From an uncultured Campylobacter sp. (GTDB lineage Bacteria; Campylobacterota; Campylobacteria; Campylobacterales; Campylobacteraceae), in assembly GCF_937997405.1 (NCBI RefSeq), contig NZ_CALKTL010000127.1:1-17504 (forward strand): a stretch of 17,504 nucleotides of DNA, given 5' to 3'. A program made the position numbers and the translations under genes. Within the stretch, counting starts at the first letter, position 1, and each line of letters opens with the position of its first letter. The notes below the pieces were generated by a model. That model had not been told where the DNA came from, did no database searches, and worked only from the letters and a program-made list of their open reading frames with translations. Below are positions 1 to 6,573 of this stretch, in pieces.

Positions 1-1
1 T

Positions 2-358
2 CAAAATATGTTCGAAGTAGTCGCTGAATCGCTAATGCATAAGTTTCCAAGGCTAAGCCGCGCCTTCACGCTTGCGCTATTGTGCGCGATCTGCCTGGGT
101 GCGGGTCTTGGTATGGAAGCGATAAGCTCATGGGGGCCGTGGATGGATTTCGTATCGATTTATATCATTCCGATCGGAGCGGTAATCGGCGCAATATCGT
201 GGTTTTGGGTGATTAAGCGGAATGAAATTTTAGATGAGATCAATCTGGGCGCAGATAGGGCCCGCGGCAAGCTCTGGTATGATATCGGACGCTTTGTCTA
301 TGTCCCGCTGGCGCTACTTTTATGTATAATCGCGCTTAGTATGCATATTTCGTTTTAA
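2..358 (+). CDS. Sodium-dependent transporter, NSS (SNF) family, C-terminal fragment
   Basis: This is the 3' end of a gene entering from the left: the frame is open to base 2, so the ATG at base 8 is an internal Met and not the start. The roughly 118 residues seen contain three hydrophobic segments (about residues 20-38, 47-67 and 93-112 from that Met). They carry the features of the C-terminus of bacterial neurotransmitter:sodium symporter family members: FEVV followed by a basic loop, then WFWVIKRNEIL-EIN-GA and a GKLWY segment before the last helix. Such proteins are inner-membrane Na+-coupled importers of amino acids or related amines. The substrate cannot be read from this part. A hairpin follows the stop at once. 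Family assignment is by recognition of the C-terminal pattern; confidence is moderate to good. Confidence 0.8.
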   Translation, partial: QNMFEVVAESLMHKFPRLSRAFTLALLCAICLGAGLGMEAISSWGPWMDFVSIYIIPIGAVIGAISWFWVIKRNEILDEINLGADRARGKLWYDIGRFVYVPLALLLCIIALSMHISF

Positions 359-366
359 ACTCATCG

Positions 367-390
367 CGTTGCATTTATGTAAATGCAACG
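367..390 (+). terminator. Hairpin after the transporter gene
   Basis: The arms CGTTGCATTTA and TAAATGCAACG are perfectly complementary over 11 bp with only two bases between them, starting 8 bases after the transporter stop. No clear T-run follows, so Rho-independent termination is probable but not certain. Confidence 0.5.
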
Positions 391-422
391 ACTGGCAAAA
401 TACGGCAAAGAAGGCGAAGTAG

Positions 423-444
423 GGTAGAATTTTAAAATTCTACC
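423..444. repeat. 22-base perfect palindrome (GGTAGAATTTT and its complement)
   Basis: The 22 bases are their own reverse complement. It lies between the transporter and the next gene and could be a bidirectional terminator. With the preceding GAAGTAGGG it resembles a stretch at 9957-9985. Confidence 0.5.
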
Positions 445-514
445 TAATAACGAACTTACAAATTTAAATGGTCAAAATGACTTTAAATTTTAATACGTTA
501 TGAGAATAAAGCGT

Positions 515-520
515 TATAAT
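515..520 (+). promoter_or_regulatory. Predicted -10 box (TATAAT) of the gene at 550
   Basis: A perfect TATAAT lies 30 bases before the start codon, giving a leader of about 23 bases with AGGGGA as ribosome site. The 19 bases from this box recur at 5816-5834 with a single difference. No -35 hexamer is evident, as is usual for Campylobacter sigma-70 promoters. Confidence 0.6.
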
Positions 521-549
521 GTGCCAAAATTTTACAAAATAGGGGATTT

Positions 550-1362
550 ATGAGAGACTACGACAAAGAGCCATTGATCATAAACGATTACACCGTCTAT
601 CATGTATTTTCCTGGAGCATATTTACTTGCATATTGGGTTTTTCGCTTTTGGGTTATGATCTGATTACGACTGGCACTACGGGAAAATTTAGCGCTTTCG
701 GTATCGTTTCTTTAATTTTTGTGACATATTCTTTCATACGGCTAAGAATTTCGGCGGAGCAAAATTTTTCTAAAAATCCGAGCTATTTTTATTTTTCAAA
801 CAGCCTGATCCGCTACGTCGAAAATATAGATATGAAAGATAGCATAATTTCCGAAACCAAAATAGCCCCCGATCCGTCCGCAAATATATCTAGTGTTCAT
901 TTCTGCGTAGTATGCGAACTAGAAAACTCTTACGGCAGGTTCCATTATTTAAGCTCGTATGAGTTATATAGATATTCAAGCATAGGCGTTCATATAGGCA
1001 AACTTGCTCTTTATATAAAGCATCTAATGCTATATTTAATATTTGCCCTGCCGTATAAAATTTACAAGCTCAAAAAGAGCTCGGAGCCCCTTTGGCTGTT
1101 AAAAAGAAATTTTGTCGTTAAATTTAACAACAGAAATTACTTTTTAATAAATGCCGTATCTGCAAAAGAGTATCGTGAGCTGCTGCAATATTTCAAGGCG
1201 CTAAACGTAAAAATAGAAGATCGGACCGACTTTATACCGCAGGCTCAAAATAGCGGCTATTTCACCGATAAAAACGAAATTTGGAGCGACGATTTTAGTG
1301 ATACACAAATTCCGAAGAAAAATTTTAAATGGAAGCTTAGGCGGTTTTTTAGTTTGGATTGA
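550..1362 (+). CDS. Uncharacterised membrane protein with N-terminal helix pair
   Basis: I do not recognise this 270-residue protein. Two hydrophobic helices near the N-terminus (about residues 17-38 and 46-65) are followed by a mixed region. A third hydrophobic stretch at about 148-168 precedes a lysine-rich segment. The C-terminal part (about 187-222) reads as beta strands followed by a helix (VVKFNNRNYFLI, then AKEYRELLQYFKAL), which could be a PH-like fold fused to membrane helices; that is a guess from pattern only. The start is the ATG preceded by AGGGGA at a good distance, downstream of a TATAAT box. It is a single gene, convergent with the reductase operon to its right. No catalytic motif is visible. 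Confidence 0.75.
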   Translation: MRDYDKEPLIINDYTVYHVFSWSIFTCILGFSLLGYDLITTGTTGKFSAFGIVSLIFVTYSFIRLRISAEQNFSKNPSYFYFSNSLIRYVENIDMKDSIISETKIAPDPSANISSVHFCVVCELENSYGRFHYLSSYELYRYSSIGVHIGKLALYIKHLMLYLIFALPYKIYKLKKSSEPLWLLKRNFVVKFNNRNYFLINAVSAKEYRELLQYFKALNVKIEDRTDFIPQAQNSGYFTDKNEIWSDDFSDTQIPKKNFKWKLRRFFSLD

Positions 1363-1753
1363 AATTTTAGTCCAAGCGGCAAGTTCTTAAATTTAGCGAG
1401 AATTTCACGAGCAAATAGAGAGTGAGGCGGCGAGGCAAATATTGCTTGCTGTTATCTCCAGCCTGCCACAGCTCAAAGTTACGATAAATCAAATCAACTC
1501 AGTCATCACTGCAAGCGCAAGGTTATAAAATTTAAATCAGCTCCGCGACCTATCGTTGAAGTCGCGAAGCTACGGCAAGCTAAATTGGTCTCGGTGCACA
1601 GCCGCGACTATATAAAGCCGCGGCAAGTCGAAATTGATATGCCTCGCCGTAGCAAAACCACGGCGAGCTTGACTAAAGCCTGTGGAGGATCGGCGTATCT
1701 AGTCCAAGCCAGCAATGAGCCAGTCTTAAACCCCAGACCGCCCCCCCCAATTC
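1363..1753. other. Non-coding, hairpin-rich intergenic stretch between convergent genes
   Basis: No credible gene lies here; the only open frame (1585-1770) has no ribosome site and ends in a proline run made by the C-tract. The stretch is rich in self-complementary words. 1539-1549 pairs with 1561-1571 (11 bp, one mismatch, 11-base loop). 1643-1650 pairs perfectly with 1660-1667 (CTCGCCGT/ACGGCGAG). CCGCG near 1603 faces CCGCGG near 1617. Composition is less AT-rich than other gaps in the window. It may be a repeat, a relic or a structured 3' region of the reductase operon. Confidence 0.5.
1741..1748. repeat. Homopolymeric tract C8 (G8 on the minus strand)
   Basis: Eight consecutive C lie five bases beyond the stop codon of the minus-strand reductase gene. 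G/C tracts of this length are known slipped-strand sites in Campylobacter. Here the tract is outside any supported reading frame. Confidence 0.8.
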
Positions 1754-4270
1754 CTACTTCGCCCCTTTAGGCGGCATAAACGCGGTTAGTTTGATATCCT
1801 CGCCCGCCTTGTGTTTGTAAAGCTCGATATTTACTAACGCCGTGTGCGCGATATTGCCGTTGGCAAGCTCGCTCGTAGGAAGATCGATCGTAAGCACGTT
1901 CGGATTTCCGTTTTTGCAAAGCCCCTCGGCATTAGGATCGTACCACGCGCCTTCGAAAATCTGCACCACGCCGCGCATTATATCGCCGCTTACGTTGGCA
2001 CCTGCTAAAATTTCGCCGCGAGCGTTATATACGCGCACCAGATCGCCCTGCTTGATGCCGAGCTCCTTAGCGTCTTCTGTATTGATCAGCACCGGCTCGC
2101 GATCCGCAACGGCGTATCTCTTGCGATTTGAGGTATTGCTCTGCTGCGAATGCAAGCGGTCATACGGATGGATGCTAAGCAGGTGAAATTTCGCAGGCTT
2201 ATCCTTCATCCCGAGCCACTCGACGGGCTCGAACCACATCGGATGCGCGCCGCAGTCTTTGTAATTCATCGCAGCGATCGTATCGGAGTAAATTTCAATT
2301 AGCCCGCTAGGCGTTCCCAAAGCCTCCAAAACGGGATCGTTTCTAAAATCCTCAAAGCTCACGTATGCGGCACTCTCGGGCGTCTCGTAAAATTCCGTCG
2401 GCTCGTTTTTCTCCCACCACTGCTCAAAGCTCGGCATCTGCATACCCAAAGCGGTGTTTGCGTTCACGGCGCTCGCCGCCCCTTCGTAAAATTCCTTGAT
2501 CCAGTCCATCTCCGTTTTGCCGCCGTCTGTATAAACCTCGGCAAGCCCATCTGCATAAGCCTTGCAAAGGTCGGTAAAAATTTGATAATCGTCCTTCGCG
2601 CCGTGCTGCTTAGCGACGACCTGCTTCATCGGGATAATATGCATGTTGGAGTAGTCTCCGCTCATCGTGATGTCGTTGCGCTCATACTCCGTCGTGGTCG
2701 GAAACACGATGTCCGCCATCTTAGCAGTCGGCGTCCAGTAAATTTCATTCACTACGATGGTGCGCGGCTTGCGCCAAGCCTTGATATTGGTGTTGGTGTC
2801 TTGATGGTGCACGATCGGATTTCCACCGACCCAGTAGATGAAGTCTATCTTCGGATAGGTGATCTTTGCGCCATTCGCGTCGATCGTCTTGCCAGGATTT
2901 AGTAGCGCGTCCGCGATACGAGCTAGAGGAAAAGCGACCTTCGCCGTATTTACCAGCCATGCTTGAGCTGCTTCACCGCCTTGTTTATGATCCTGCGCAA
3001 GCCCTAAAAATTTGCCGTCCTTAACGACGCCGACGCTTGCCGCGTTCATTCCGCCGATCACGCTGCCCGCACAGGTAGGCGCGCCGCCGTTAGCATAATG
3101 GTAGCTAAAACCGAAGCCGCCTCCTGCAAGTCCGATCTGCCCTAGCATCGCGCACAAAGTCACGATCATCCAGTGCGCCTGCTCGCCATGATGAGCGCGC
3201 TGGATACCCCAACCCGCCATTATCATCGTGCGATTTTCGTAAAATTTTATCGCAAGCTCTTTGATCACGTCCGCGCTAATGCCGCAAATTTCACTAGCCC
3301 ACTCGGGCGTCTTAGCCACGCCGTCGCTCTGCCCCGTGAGGTACGGCACGAATTTTTCAAAGCCCACGGTGTAGTTTTGTAAAAATTCCTTATCGTACTT
3401 GCCCTGCGAGTAGAGGTGCTGCGCCATGCCTAACATCATCGCTACGTCGGTGTTAGGGCGAGGAGCGATCCATCGCGCCTTGCCTTCGAAATACTTGCCG
3501 CTTACGGTTTTGATCGGATCGATGATGATGATCTCTTTGTCGCTGTTTTTTAGCTGCTCGAAATACTTAAATCCCTGCTCGTCAGAGCTCGTCCACGCCA
3601 CGCGAAGCGTAGAGATCGGATTGAGCCCCCAAAAGACCACTACTTTGGAGTTTTCAAGCACCACGGGCCACGAGGTTTGCTGCTCATAGACCTGATTTGA
3701 GCCCGTTACGTGCGGCATGATGACCTGAGCCGCGCCCGTGGAGTAATCGCCCGTGACGCCCGTAAAACCGCCGGTTAAGTTCATAAATCTATGAAGCAGC
3801 GTCCTTGAGACATGCACGTTGCCCGTGCTCTGCCAGCCGTAGCTGCCGGCAAACACCGAGTCCGCGCCCTTTTGCTCGCGCGTCTTTTTAAGCTCGCGCG
3901 CGACGAGCTTGATCGCGTCTTCATATTTTACCTCGACCCATTCGTCAAGTCCGCGAAGCTCTGGCTTAGGATTATCGGGATCGGCGAGATAGGATTTTCG
4001 CACCATCGGCGCCTTGATGCGCGTGTTATAAACGAGATCCGCCATCGTATTTTGAAGCGTATTGGGAATTTTAGAGGTGATCTTCCACGGCGCGGACTTT
4101 ACGATCTTGCCGTTTTTGACGCTCGCTTTTAAAATTCCCCACCGCGCCGCGGTTAAAATTTCGCCGTTTTTCTTAAGCGCGGTGAGTTTATCCGCCGCAA
4201 GCATCGAGCTTGGGATGAGCGGAAGCGCCGAGACCGCCGCGCCGAGCTTTAAAAAATTTCGTCTTTTCAT
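1754..4270 (-). CDS. torA: Periplasmic TMAO/DMSO (S-/N-oxide) reductase, TorA-like molybdoenzyme
   Basis: This 838-residue protein is a DMSO-reductase-family molybdoenzyme of TorA/DorA type, reducing N- or S-oxides as terminal electron acceptor in the periplasm. It begins with a twin-arginine signal (RRNFLK, residues 3-8) and probably is cut near residue 25. GDYSTGAAQ at 174-182 holds the serine (S177) expected to bind molybdenum. Y144 and W146 in SYGWQSTG match Tyr114 and Trp116 of Rhodobacter DMSO reductase; E. coli TorA has no such Tyr, so S-oxide use is likely. QRAHHGEQAHW, the glycine-rich GGGFGFSYH and TGDYSN are all kept. Length is normal for the family. It overlaps the upstream cytochrome gene by ATGA and is preceded by AAGGAT. 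The pair resembles C. jejuni Cj0265c-Cj0264c. The symbol denotes family; the true substrate is not proven. Confidence 0.93.
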   Translation of the reverse strand: MKRRNFLKLGAAVSALPLIPSSMLAADKLTALKKNGEILTAARWGILKASVKNGKIVKSAPWKITSKIPNTLQNTMADLVYNTRIKAPMVRKSYLADPDNPKPELRGLDEWVEVKYEDAIKLVARELKKTREQKGADSVFAGSYGWQSTGNVHVSRTLLHRFMNLTGGFTGVTGDYSTGAAQVIMPHVTGSNQVYEQQTSWPVVLENSKVVVFWGLNPISTLRVAWTSSDEQGFKYFEQLKNSDKEIIIIDPIKTVSGKYFEGKARWIAPRPNTDVAMMLGMAQHLYSQGKYDKEFLQNYTVGFEKFVPYLTGQSDGVAKTPEWASEICGISADVIKELAIKFYENRTMIMAGWGIQRAHHGEQAHWMIVTLCAMLGQIGLAGGGFGFSYHYANGGAPTCAGSVIGGMNAASVGVVKDGKFLGLAQDHKQGGEAAQAWLVNTAKVAFPLARIADALLNPGKTIDANGAKITYPKIDFIYWVGGNPIVHHQDTNTNIKAWRKPRTIVVNEIYWTPTAKMADIVFPTTTEYERNDITMSGDYSNMHIIPMKQVVAKQHGAKDDYQIFTDLCKAYADGLAEVYTDGGKTEMDWIKEFYEGAASAVNANTALGMQMPSFEQWWEKNEPTEFYETPESAAYVSFEDFRNDPVLEALGTPSGLIEIYSDTIAAMNYKDCGAHPMWFEPVEWLGMKDKPAKFHLLSIHPYDRLHSQQSNTSNRKRYAVADREPVLINTEDAKELGIKQGDLVRVYNARGEILAGANVSGDIMRGVVQIFEGAWYDPNAEGLCKNGNPNVLTIDLPTSELANGNIAHTALVNIELYKHKAGEDIKLTAFMPPKGAK

Positions 4271-4875
4271 TTCATATCCTTTAAATTTACGTCCTTGGAG
4301 TGCTTTTGTAAATATTGCACCACCGCCCAGCTCTCGTCCTTGCTAATAGGCGTACGCGAGAGCATCGATTTAATGTAGCCCGGCCATCTGTTTGCTTCGT
4401 AGCTAGCGGGCTGATGCAGAGCGTGACAGACGCTACACGAGGCTTCGAATTTCTCCTTAGCGCCCGCGAAAATTTTATCCACATCGCCGCTTAGCGCGCC
4501 CTCGTCGGTGTAGGCGGTTATCTTAACCTTATTAAAGCCGTCCTCTTCGCCCAAGCTCTCACTTTGAAATTTAGCCTGCTTCGAAAACGCCATCGCGATT
4601 ATGCGCGCTTTAGGCGTAAAATAAATAACGTTGGGCGCCTTTGGATTTTGATAGCCTGTGAGCGAAAATTTCACCACTCCGTCCTTAACCTCCAAGACTT
4701 CTATGGCGTTTGTGGGCAGCAGCCTGCCGTCCTTATGCGACAAATCGCCGCTTACGCTTACCTGCTTTAGCACCGTGCCGTAAAGCGTCTCGCCCGCCTT
4801 AACCTCGGCGTTTGCACAGCTTGCGATCGTAGCCGCAAGAGCCGCCGCAGCCGCAATAGAATTTAAAAACTTCAT
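4267..4875 (-). CDS. Monohaem cytochrome c, TorC C-terminal-domain type, electron donor to the reductase
   Basis: This 202-residue exported cytochrome c has one haem-binding CSVCH motif (C147, C150, H151) near the C-terminus; M171 in KSMLSRTP is the likely second iron ligand. The N-terminus is a signal peptide with a possible cut after ANA (residue 23). IASC at 17-20 also fits a lipobox, so it could be a lipoprotein. Residues 30-130 follow the plan of the TorC region preceding its C-terminal haem (YGTVL, DEGAL-DVD). The tetrahaem NapC/NirT-like half of TorC is absent. It sits 20 bases after the DsbB-like gene and overlaps the reductase gene by four bases, so it most likely passes electrons directly to that enzyme. 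AAAGGAT precedes the start. It corresponds to C. jejuni Cj0265c by length and context (from memory). Confidence 0.9.
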   Translation of the reverse strand: MKFLNSIAAAAALAATIASCANAEVKAGETLYGTVLKQVSVSGDLSHKDGRLLPTNAIEVLEVKDGVVKFSLTGYQNPKAPNVIYFTPKARIIAMAFSKQAKFQSESLGEEDGFNKVKITAYTDEGALSGDVDKIFAGAKEKFEASCSVCHALHQPASYEANRWPGYIKSMLSRTPISKDESWAVVQYLQKHSKDVNLKDMK

Positions 4876-4895
4876 GCTTATCCTTTCTTAAAATT

Positions 4896-5495
4896 TTAAA
4901 AACTTCTCGTAAATCTGCCGTATAAAAAGCCCACAAACATCACGACTAAAACAGCCGCGAATGCCGCAAACGCTACCTGCGCGCACTGCGCCGCGTCTGC
5001 AAATTTTATGCTCGGCACCAGATAAAATCCCTCGCCGTAAAATCCGCCGAAAAAGCTCTGCACATCGCTAAGCGCGGTGCCTACGGGAAAGGACGGAGTG
5101 CCCGTGCAGCTTGCGGGGCGAAATAGCTCCGGCAGCAGGCTATCAAGCGGCGCCGCAAAAGGAAATGCGGGTGCGGCGAGGCAATTTGCAGTATCTGCGA
5201 CAGGGTGCGGCGCGGAGCTTTGTAAATAGCCGTATATCGCGCCCGCAAAGCCAAGCGCGTAAGCAACGAGCCTTGCTATGAAGCCAAACGGCAGCAGCAA
5301 GCCGATGAGCGCGCCCACGCCCGCTACGGCAAAGCCCAGACGCACGAGAGCGCTCGTCTGCGTAGGCGACATAAAAAGGTAGCGCTGAAAGAAAAAATAC
5401 GATGCCGCAAGATACCCTGCGCTTATCACAAAGAGCCAAAACCACGGCGTAGCGGTATTTTGCCACGCGTAAATCTTTAAGATCAATCTATTCAA
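4896..5495 (-). CDS. DsbB-family four-helix membrane protein lacking the CXXC motif
   Basis: The 199-residue protein aligns by eye to DsbB, the quinone-linked disulfide-forming inner-membrane protein. It has four helices (about 16-38, 48-70, 72-92, 174-195). The second periplasmic loop keeps DsbB's pattern NC(6)FP(4)PLD(4-5)P-LF with C105 and C130, the equivalents of C104 and C130 in E. coli. At the first loop the match is gap-free (FQ, seven residues, P, then four residues, then R), but the CXXC is replaced by T45-Q-T-S48, while the Arg (R52) near the quinone site stays. A third Cys, C171, lies before helix 4. The start is TTG with GGAGGA just ahead. It is the first gene of the reductase operon. 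It cannot do standard DsbB chemistry; its role is unknown. An integral membrane protein gene (Cj0266c) also precedes the C. jejuni pair, from memory. Confidence 0.8.
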   Translation of the reverse strand: MNRLILKIYAWQNTATPWFWLFVISAGYLAASYFFFQRYLFMSPTQTSALVRLGFAVAGVGALIGLLLPFGFIARLVAYALGFAGAIYGYLQSSAPHPVADTANCLAAPAFPFAAPLDSLLPELFRPASCTGTPSFPVGTALSDVQSFFGGFYGEGFYLVPSIKFADAAQCAQVAFAAFAAVLVVMFVGFLYGRFTRSF

Positions 5496-5515
5496 GATCT
5501 CCTCCGTCTTATAAA

Positions 5516-5546
5516 ATTCTTAAGAATACTTTTTAATCTTAAGATT
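5516..5546. promoter_or_regulatory. Twin palindromes sharing TCTTAAGA, candidate tandem operator
   Basis: Two perfect 12-base palindromes, ATTCTTAAGAAT (5516-5527) and AATCTTAAGATT (5535-5546), share TCTTAAGA and are 19 bases apart centre to centre, close to two helical turns. They lie just downstream of the predicted transcription start, where a bound regulator would be expected to repress. In C. jejuni the orthologous genes have been linked to the RacRS two-component system; whether this is a RacR site is not known. Confidence 0.45.
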
Positions 5547-5561
5547 TAAATTTATGAGAGA

Positions 5562-5570
5562 ATTATAGCA
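5562..5570 (-). promoter_or_regulatory. Extended -10 promoter (TGCTATAAT) of the first reductase operon
   Basis: On the minus strand this reads TGCTATAAT, a perfect extended -10. It predicts a start near 5555 and a leader of about 60 bases before the TTG start of the DsbB-like gene. Confidence 0.65.
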
Positions 5571-5848
5571 GTAAAAGATAAAATTTCAGGTCTACATTGC
5601 CCTAAATATCGGAGTTTAATAAGCTTTAAGCTTAACGTATAAAATTTCAATTTTAAAATTTGACGCTCTTTGCGTAACGGCGAAACGTTTTTGAGATATG
5701 AAATTAAAATGGTAGATTTTATAAAATTTAATCTTCATTCGGGTCTATTTTGATAAAAAATATATCGATTTCAAAACTCCGTAGCTCCAGCACCCAATAA
5801 ATATTATGAAGATGATATAATGAGCCAAAATTTTGAATAATATCACTT

Positions 5849-5854
5849 TATAAT
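5849..5854 (+). promoter_or_regulatory. Predicted -10 box (TATAAT) of the gene at 5873
   Basis: A perfect TATAAT lies 18 bases before the GTG start codon, with AAGGACGAGG between. A second TATAAT at 5816-5821 could also serve and would give a leader of about 45 bases. Confidence 0.45.
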
Positions 5855-5872
5855 TTAAGGACGAGGTGCCGT

Positions 5873-6307
5873 GTGAAATTTAGCATAAATGCCGTTATCG
5901 GCGGGGTGGATGATGTGCCGATCTATATGCCGGATATTATAAGAGCGGCAAGGCAAGAGATTAAAAGGGTTTTTAGCGATTTTGAAATGGAATCGCTAAA
6001 AAAGATCGATATTTGCCTTTGTTTGAGCGGGGAAGTGTCGAGATATTTTCCGAAATCGGGAATTTATCAACCGAAATATTATCTTAAAAGCAAAAAAATT
6101 ATTGCGTATATTCATTTTGGCTCAGACGAGTGGGACTCCGATAAAAAGGCGAACGTAGATAAATTTTTAGAAAAGCTCAAGCAGTACCTTATGGAGCTTG
6201 GAGATATTACCGGGCGGAAAATTGCTAATAATAATTTGGAATTTGACGATACGCAATACAAAGACAATATAAATAAAATTTTTGAAAATTTAGTAGTAAA
6301 TTGTTGA
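5873..6307 (+). CDS. Uncharacterised small AT-rich protein
   Basis: I do not recognise this 144-residue soluble protein. It has no signal peptide, no membrane helix and no known catalytic motif. It looks alpha/beta: a helix near 20-45, a strand IDICLCLSG at 46-54, a YFPKSGIYQPKYY region, a strand IIAYIHFG at 75-82, then a long charged helix with DSDKKANVDKFLEKLKQYL. The start is GTG with GAGG six bases ahead; no better ATG exists near the N-terminus. Codons are much more AT-rich than in the reductase genes (many AAA, ATT, AAT), and the gene is alone between divergent promoters and a strong hairpin, suggesting horizontal gain. Size and architecture would suit an orphan immunity protein of a polymorphic toxin, but nothing in the sequence proves that. 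Confidence 0.65.
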   Translation: MKFSINAVIGGVDDVPIYMPDIIRAARQEIKRVFSDFEMESLKKIDICLCLSGEVSRYFPKSGIYQPKYYLKSKKIIAYIHFGSDEWDSDKKANVDKFLEKLKQYLMELGDITGRKIANNNLEFDDTQYKDNINKIFENLVVNC

Positions 6308-6328
6308 AATAAAATTTAAAAGAATATC

Positions 6329-6359
6329 TATCTGAAGCGGCAAAATTCCGCTTCAGATA
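6329..6359 (+). terminator. Strong hairpin after the gene at 5873
   Basis: TATCTGAAGCGG and CCGCTTCAGATA form a perfect 12-bp stem with a 7-base loop, 21 bases after the stop codon. No long T-run follows, but stem strength and position favour a terminator. Confidence 0.6.
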
Positions 6360-6381
6360 AAGTAGGCGTGAGCCGGGCTCG

Positions 6382-6438
6382 TGAAATTCCAAACGCCCTT
6401 AAGATGCAAAATAGCAAAAAGGCGAGTTTGGAATTTCA
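6382..6438. repeat. Inverted repeat, 13-bp arms with 31-base loop
   Basis: TGAAATTCCAAAC (6382-6394) and GTTTGGAATTTCA (6426-6438) are perfectly complementary. It lies in the gap between the gene at 5873 and the minus-strand hutX gene and may act as a terminator in either direction. The rest of the gap to 6573 shows nothing I can name. Confidence 0.5.
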
Positions 6439-6573
6439 TCATCAACGATAATTTTAAAATTTGCCCAAAGTCTTATTGGCGAACTTAAAGCGCTTGCCTA
6501 GCACCGCGCAGAATTTCAAAGCGCCGTTAAGCAAGCGATACGCGAGCAGGGCAAAATTAATCTCGTGCTAGCG

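Larger units (their letters stand above)
5496..5872. other. Intergenic region between divergent genes: promoters and palindromes
   Basis: This AT-rich gap separates the divergently transcribed reductase operon (minus) and the gene at 5873 (plus). It holds an extended -10 for the operon at 5562-5570 and two CTTAAG-centred palindromes in its leader. There are two TATAAT boxes on the plus strand (5816-5821 and 5849-5854) and a TAAGCTT doublet near 5620-5635. No other gene is seen. Confidence 0.6.

Noticed and set aside
1585..1770. Open frame of 61 codons on the plus strand
   Set aside because: It starts at TTG without a ribosome site, overlaps the reductase 3' end and owes its end to the C8 tract.
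2745..2960. Further open frames inside the two reductase genes on either strand
   Set aside because: All overlap well-conserved family sequence in the real frame and have no ribosome sites of their own.
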